NCBI GenBank assembly: GCA_020428115.1
Contig: JAGQNJ010000014.1
Location: 1-16,777, forward strand
Reading direction: 5' to 3'
From: Candidatus Saccharimonadota bacterium
Lineage (GTDB): Bacteria; Patescibacteriota; Saccharimonadia; Saccharimonadales; JAGQNJ01
DNA: 16,777 bases
Made by a program: the position numbers and the translations under genes. Each line of letters opens with the position of its first letter. The stretch's first letter is position 1. Shown piece after piece: positions 13,819 to 16,777 of the stretch. The notes under the pieces were generated by a model. That model was not told where the DNA came from and made no database searches. It saw only the letters and a program-made list of their open reading frames with translations.

Positions 13819-14593
13819 TTGCTTCATGTAGCTGTCGCCATTGTGCCTCATTGAGCTCCTGCGGGCGAATATCGATTGGTATACTTAACTTGTTAAGTAT
13901 TTCGGTAACATCTTGTTTGGAGAGTCCGAGGCCTGCAGATATGCTGTTGACCAGTTTTTTGCGTCGCTGGCTAAAACCCGCTGCTACCACCCTAAAAAAC
14001 GCCTTTGCCCCCTCCCTATCATATGGAAGATTTGGCTTGAGTAATAGTTTGATAACTTGCGAGTCAACTTTGGGTGGTGGCGTAAATAAATAGGCGGGAA
14101 CAACTTCGCCAAGCTCTACCTTGCAAAAATACTGTACACTCACACTCAACAAAGACATTGCACCCGGCTTTGCAGCCATACGCTCTGCCACCTCCTTTTG
14201 CACCAAGATGACCATCGTCTGCGGAGGATTAGACGACTCCAGCACACGCCTGAGAAGGTTACTCGTCAGATAATACGGAATATTAGCGACGAGCTTGTAC
14301 TCGCTTGGTAACTGAGCTAGATCGTACTGCAAAATGTCATCAGGCACTATCGTTACATTTGTATTTGCATAGGTTGCCGCCAAATCGAGAGCGAGTTTCT
14401 GGTCGAACTCAACCGCAACTACCTTTTTGGCGTGCTCACTTAAGTGTTTGGTAAGTGTACCGAGCCCTGGCCCCACCTCTAGGACTGTATCTGTGTCGGA
14501 TACATCGGCAAACTCACAAATATACTGCAGTGTTGCGAGATCAGTAAGCCAATGCTGACCTAGCGTTTTATTAGCACGAGGTAAATCGTTCAT
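13805..14593 (-). CDS. rsmA/ksgA: 16S rRNA (adenine-N6,N6)-dimethyltransferase
   Basis: KsgA dimethylates the two adjacent adenines in the 3' terminal hairpin of 16S rRNA (A1518 and A1519 in E. coli), a late checkpoint in small-subunit assembly. The 262 residues carry the N-terminal KTLGQHWL (usually LGQNFL), the SAM motif VLEVGPGLGTLT at 37-48, the acidic VVAVEFD, NIPYYLTS with the catalytic NIPY at 104-107, VQKEVAERMAAKPG and PPPKVDSQV. The C-terminal helical domain is complete. The ATG overlaps the TGA of the PPC-domain gene as ATGA with no clear ribosome binding site, implying coupled translation. Confidence 0.96.
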   Translation of the reverse strand: MNDLPRANKTLGQHWLTDLATLQYICEFADVSDTDTVLEVGPGLGTLTKHLSEHAKKVVAVEFDQKLALDLAATYANTNVTIVPDDILQYDLAQLPSEYKLVANIPYYLTSNLLRRVLESSNPPQTMVILVQKEVAERMAAKPGAMSLLSVSVQYFCKVELGEVVPAYLFTPPPKVDSQVIKLLLKPNLPYDREGAKAFFRVVAAGFSQRRKKLVNSISAGLGLSKQDVTEILNKLSIPIDIRPQELNEAQWRQLHEAIDKS

Positions 14594-15012
14594 ATATCTA
14601 GTAGTTTTAGACCAATGTTAGGATCTATAGACCGCGTGAGTTTAGGACCATACCATTGGTGCAGAAATAGTTCACAGGTTCCACTCACTACAGCTTCCTT
14701 AACATGCCCACCAACCGTGGTCCCATCTCGCTTCGAAAACACGCCGTGCATGTGCAACGAAGGCCCAGTTTCGGTCCAGGTAATATTGCCCTGCAAGCTT
14801 ACTATCTCAAGTGCCTCGCTAACACTTCTCCAGATATACTTTTGATCGTCGAGGTCATAAAACCCAATCTCTGCCTGTTGGGTGCCACCGATGCCAGATA
14901 TCCAACAACTCGGAATATCATTGCTTTTGATTAGGCTCATCAGCGACGCAACAAGGGGCTCGCCCTTTTCGAGTCGAACAATGTAGTTGTATCCATCAAA
15001 GCGAAACTTCAT
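14590..15012 (-). CDS. PPC/DUF296-domain protein
   Basis: The 140-residue protein is a single PPC (plants and prokaryotes conserved) domain, a fold that forms trimers in bacterial examples. Recognisable parts are SCWISGIGGTQQAEIGFYD (about 35-53), SLQGNITW (72-79), PSLHMHGVFSKRDGTTVGGHV (about 85-104) with H87, H89 and H103 as likely metal ligands, and GTCELFLH. In plants the domain occurs in AT-hook DNA-binding proteins; the bacterial role is not established. There is no AT-hook and no membrane segment. It overlaps ksgA by four bases. No ribosome binding site lies at a useful distance; TACACT precedes the ATG by nine bases. Confidence 0.9.
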   Translation of the reverse strand: MKFRFDGYNYIVRLEKGEPLVASLMSLIKSNDIPSCWISGIGGTQQAEIGFYDLDDQKYIWRSVSEALEIVSLQGNITWTETGPSLHMHGVFSKRDGTTVGGHVKEAVVSGTCELFLHQWYGPKLTRSIDPNIGLKLLDI

Positions 15013-15021
15013 GCTACCTAT

Positions 15022-15027
15022 AGTGTA
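15022..15027 (-). promoter_or_regulatory. -10-like box before the PPC-domain gene
   Basis: TACACT on the minus strand ends nine bases before the ATG at 15012, the same box and spacing as at the trehalase-like gene. The -35 region is not convincing. If used, the leader is about three bases and ksgA would be transcribed from here. Confidence 0.35.
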
Positions 15028-15114
15028 TCAAACAACACCGTCTGGGTCTTGTACCGTGTTGGTGGCGTGTCAGCTCCGCTAACAGCAGACTAACACCGCA
15101 CGAGATCCAGAAAG

Positions 15115-16317
15115 TTACCACCAGTGATTCGTCTGCCAGAAGCTATATGCGCCTTGCCAGCTTCCGTAACGTCCCTCGGCGTAGGCAGTAAAATGCTGGA
15201 GCTGACAAACTGGGTCAGATTGCCAATTTGGGCAGGCGCTAATGAGTATCTGTGGGTTACAGCGCTGCCCTAGACCGATACACCTATTGGCACTCACACT
15301 AGCCGGGTTCCAGCCAGACTCTCGGCCAATTATATAGTCGACATACACGTATTGAGACGGATTTATGCCTGCTGCAGCCATCCAATCGGCCTTACTACCA
15401 GTGAGTGTCACCTTGGTGCCCCGCGCGACAACTTGCTTGACTGGTGTCTGTGCAATGATTTCTTGTAATGGCGTTTTGATTGCTGGGTCTGTTTTATCGA
15501 CCTCGTAAATCACCACTTTTTTACCTGGTGAGCCTGCTTCACGAATCTGTGTTGTACCAGCTGCCAGCGACGGATCATCTACTGTTTCTATTGGCATTGG
15601 TATCTCTTCTTCAACCGTTATGATGTTCTTATCGGGAGATGTAACAAAAATTACGGCGTTTGGGGTAATAGGCGTATCCAGTGGTGGCAGCACGGTTACC
15701 TGACTTGTGTCGATGTCCTTATCCTGCAACAGTTCACCAACAGTCTGGGCGTGGGTGCGTATATCGACCGGCTGCCCAAACAATACCAGCTTGACCGGCA
15801 CTGCCCGATCAACGGTAAATTTCTCGCCAACTACGCCTTCTTTTAGAACATCATCAGGCACGCTGACTGCAACCTCGTCTTCGGGGTACAGTGTAATACC
15901 AGCTTCGCGTGCCAGGGCACGTGGCGATTGCTGTGCACTTAGAATCGTCGTCTTTTTTTCACCATCAACCACGGTGACTGGTCGAGCACGATAGATATTG
16001 ACCGTATAATCATCCTCAAGTATCTGAGCATCCAAACCGGGTTCCACTACGTCCCCTTCGTTGATATCCACACCGAGCTTATCGAGTAATTCGCCAACTG
16101 TGGCCGCCCGCGTCGGAAGTGTAGTCTCTTTGCCATCCACAAATACATGTACAACGCGCGCATCTGCAGGACCGATAGTCGTAGCATTAAAGCTAACGAA
16201 TCCTACTAGCGTAATAAAAAACAAAACGAGTAATGTCAAAACAGGCACCACAAAAGGGTGCTTTTTGAGGCGGTGAATCCGCTTTTTGTGGCGCTCAAAG
16301 CGCCGAGTTTTTGCCAT
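15115..16317 (-). CDS. Membrane-anchored DUF348/G5 protein with lysozyme-like C-terminal domain
   Basis: This resembles YabE and resuscitation-promoting-factor proteins that act on peptidoglycan outside the cell. The 400 residues begin with a basic segment (KTRRFERHKKRIHRLKKH) and a membrane helix at about 21-44. Three DUF348 units follow (about 55-108, 112-155 and 173-225), then a G5 domain (about 230-303) and a C-terminal lysozyme/transglycosylase-like domain (about 308-400). E333 in YIIGRESGWNP matches the catalytic glutamate position. C346, C353, C362 and C371 could form two disulfides, as fits an exported domain. The end, QGAYSFWQTNHWW, is typical of such domains. It may remodel the cell's own wall or that of a host bacterium. 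No ribosome binding site is seen. Confidence 0.88.
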   Translation of the reverse strand: MAKTRRFERHKKRIHRLKKHPFVVPVLTLLVLFFITLVGFVSFNATTIGPADARVVHVFVDGKETTLPTRAATVGELLDKLGVDINEGDVVEPGLDAQILEDDYTVNIYRARPVTVVDGEKKTTILSAQQSPRALAREAGITLYPEDEVAVSVPDDVLKEGVVGEKFTVDRAVPVKLVLFGQPVDIRTHAQTVGELLQDKDIDTSQVTVLPPLDTPITPNAVIFVTSPDKNIITVEEEIPMPIETVDDPSLAAGTTQIREAGSPGKKVVIYEVDKTDPAIKTPLQEIIAQTPVKQVVARGTKVTLTGSKADWMAAAGINPSQYVYVDYIIGRESGWNPASVSANRCIGLGQRCNPQILISACPNWQSDPVCQLQHFTAYAEGRYGSWQGAYSFWQTNHWW

Positions 16318-16332
16318 TGTGTACGTTGTGTG

Positions 16333-16357
16333 CTGGCCTGTCGGCCAGATAATTATC
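16333..16357. promoter_or_regulatory. Two abutting palindromes in the leader of the wall-lytic gene
   Basis: A perfect ten-base palindrome, GATAATTATC (16348-16357), contains a GATAAT -10-like box on the minus strand. It shares one base with a hairpin CTGGCC-N4-GGCCAG (16333-16348). The 5' end of the transcript would fall inside the hairpin. No good -35 box is visible. Operator, mRNA-stabilising hairpin or terminator of the Nudix gene (without a T tail) are all possible. Confidence 0.45.
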
Positions 16358-16385
16358 CTCTCAAAACTGCATTAACAGCTACTGT

Positions 16386-16777
16386 TTATTGTAACAAACC
16401 CCGTTTTTGCTGCCAAACTGCTAGCGTATCGAGCACATGCTGTTCGGCATTTTTTTGGCTGAGCGACTGCGGATCTACGAATGCCCCCTCAATTAGTTCT
16501 GGACGGCGTATTTTGACTGTTGTCTTTGGTGATTGTATACGCACGAAAAAGCTTGTGTAGTGCAGTTTAACCCCGTATTGGTTCTGAACCGAATGCGTGA
16601 GTTGTTGCAGTTGCTCGGGTGTCACACGTAGCCCTGTTTCTTCGCGTACCTCGCGACATGCCCCAGTGGGTGGGTCTTCTCCTCTGTGCAAACCCCCACC
16701 AGGTAGCCCCCACTTTCCTGCGCTGATCCAGCCACGAACAACCAACACTTTACCTTCGGAAACTATGTGCACTCGCG
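16386..16777 (-). CDS. Nudix hydrolase, N-terminus probably cut by window edge
   Basis: The Nudix box is complete: G-x5-E-x7-REVREETGL within GGLHRGEDPPTGACREVREETGL (read as about residues 26-48 from the GTG at 16772), preceded by GKWGLPGG. Such enzymes hydrolyse nucleoside diphosphates linked to another group, for example oxidised dNTPs or nucleotide sugars; the substrate is not predictable here. The reading frame stays open to the window edge, and the usual first strand would start a few residues earlier, so the true start is probably outside the window. At least 128 residues are present, close to the family's minimum. Confidence 0.9.
   Translation of the reverse strand, partial: RVHIVSEGKVLVVRGWISAGKWGLPGGGLHRGEDPPTGACREVREETGLRVTPEQLQQLTHSVQNQYGVKLHYTSFFVRIQSPKTTVKIRRPELIEGAFVDPQSLSQKNAEQHVLDTLAVWQQKRGLLQ

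Noticed and set aside
15055..15085. Hairpin GTGTTAGT...GCTGACAC between the wall-lytic gene and the PPC gene
   Set aside because: The stem needs two wobble pairs, the loop is long, and no T run follows on either side, so I could not call it a terminator.
1..16777. CRISPR arrays, insertion sequences, prophage or toxin-antitoxin genes
   Set aside because: I found no regularly spaced repeats, transposase, integrase, or toxin-antitoxin pair. The two small unknown genes before iscS overlap but show no toxin or DNA-binding motif.
1..16777. Alternative genetic code with UGA as glycine
   Set aside because: UGA ends atpG, ksgA and the PPC gene at the expected family lengths, two of these in ATGA overlaps, so the standard bacterial code fits.

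Overview
All recognisable genes in this window lie on the minus strand, so the biological reading direction is from base 16777 down to base 1. The gene set points to a Candidate Phyla Radiation bacterium, most likely Saccharibacteria (TM7). It has compact single-copy housekeeping genes, a divergent F-type ATP synthase, a DUF348/G5 wall-lytic protein, orphan pyrimidine genes, and many genes that seem to start without a ribosome binding site. UGA acts as a stop codon (end of atpG, ksgA and the PPC-domain gene), so the recoded UGA of Gracilibacteria/SR1 does not apply. The phylum assignment is inference; there is no rRNA gene to test it.

Layout in transcription order. (1) 16777-13805: a Nudix hydrolase cut by the window edge, a membrane-anchored DUF348/G5/lysozyme-like wall protein, a PPC/DUF296 protein, and ksgA, whose start overlaps the PPC stop. 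(2) 13781-12668: a kinase-fold-like protein with its own near-consensus promoter, then a MarR-type regulator with a separate promoter. (3) 12675-12226: an ssrA (tmRNA) gene with a strong promoter, a 23-residue tag, an unusual T-loop, and a palindromic element fused to its CCA end. (4) 12140-9816: three independent monocistrons: a CxxC small protein, a possible Fe/2-oxoglutarate-type protein, and a GH37 trehalase-like enzyme. Two copies of a 28-29 bp element separate them. (5) 9741-3668: pyrF and pyrE behind a promoter overlapped by an inverted repeat, then HIT, metG, tatD, two small unknown genes and an IscS-type cysteine desulfurase. (6) 3586-1: atpF, atpH, atpA, atpG and the start of atpD, tightly overlapped, with no atpB or atpE directly upstream.

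The genes cover energy conversion (ATP synthase), Fe-S and thio-modification (IscS), translation and its rescue (MetRS, KsgA, tmRNA), the last two steps of UMP synthesis from orotate, and two functions that suggest use of host material: a trehalase-like enzyme and a wall-degrading exoprotein. The most notable observations are a series of genes whose start codon sits 6-9 bases after a good -10 box (leaderless or nearly so), the tmRNA peculiarities, a kinase-like protein with exact catalytic-loop spacing, and altered active-site residues in the trehalase-like protein and in PyrF.
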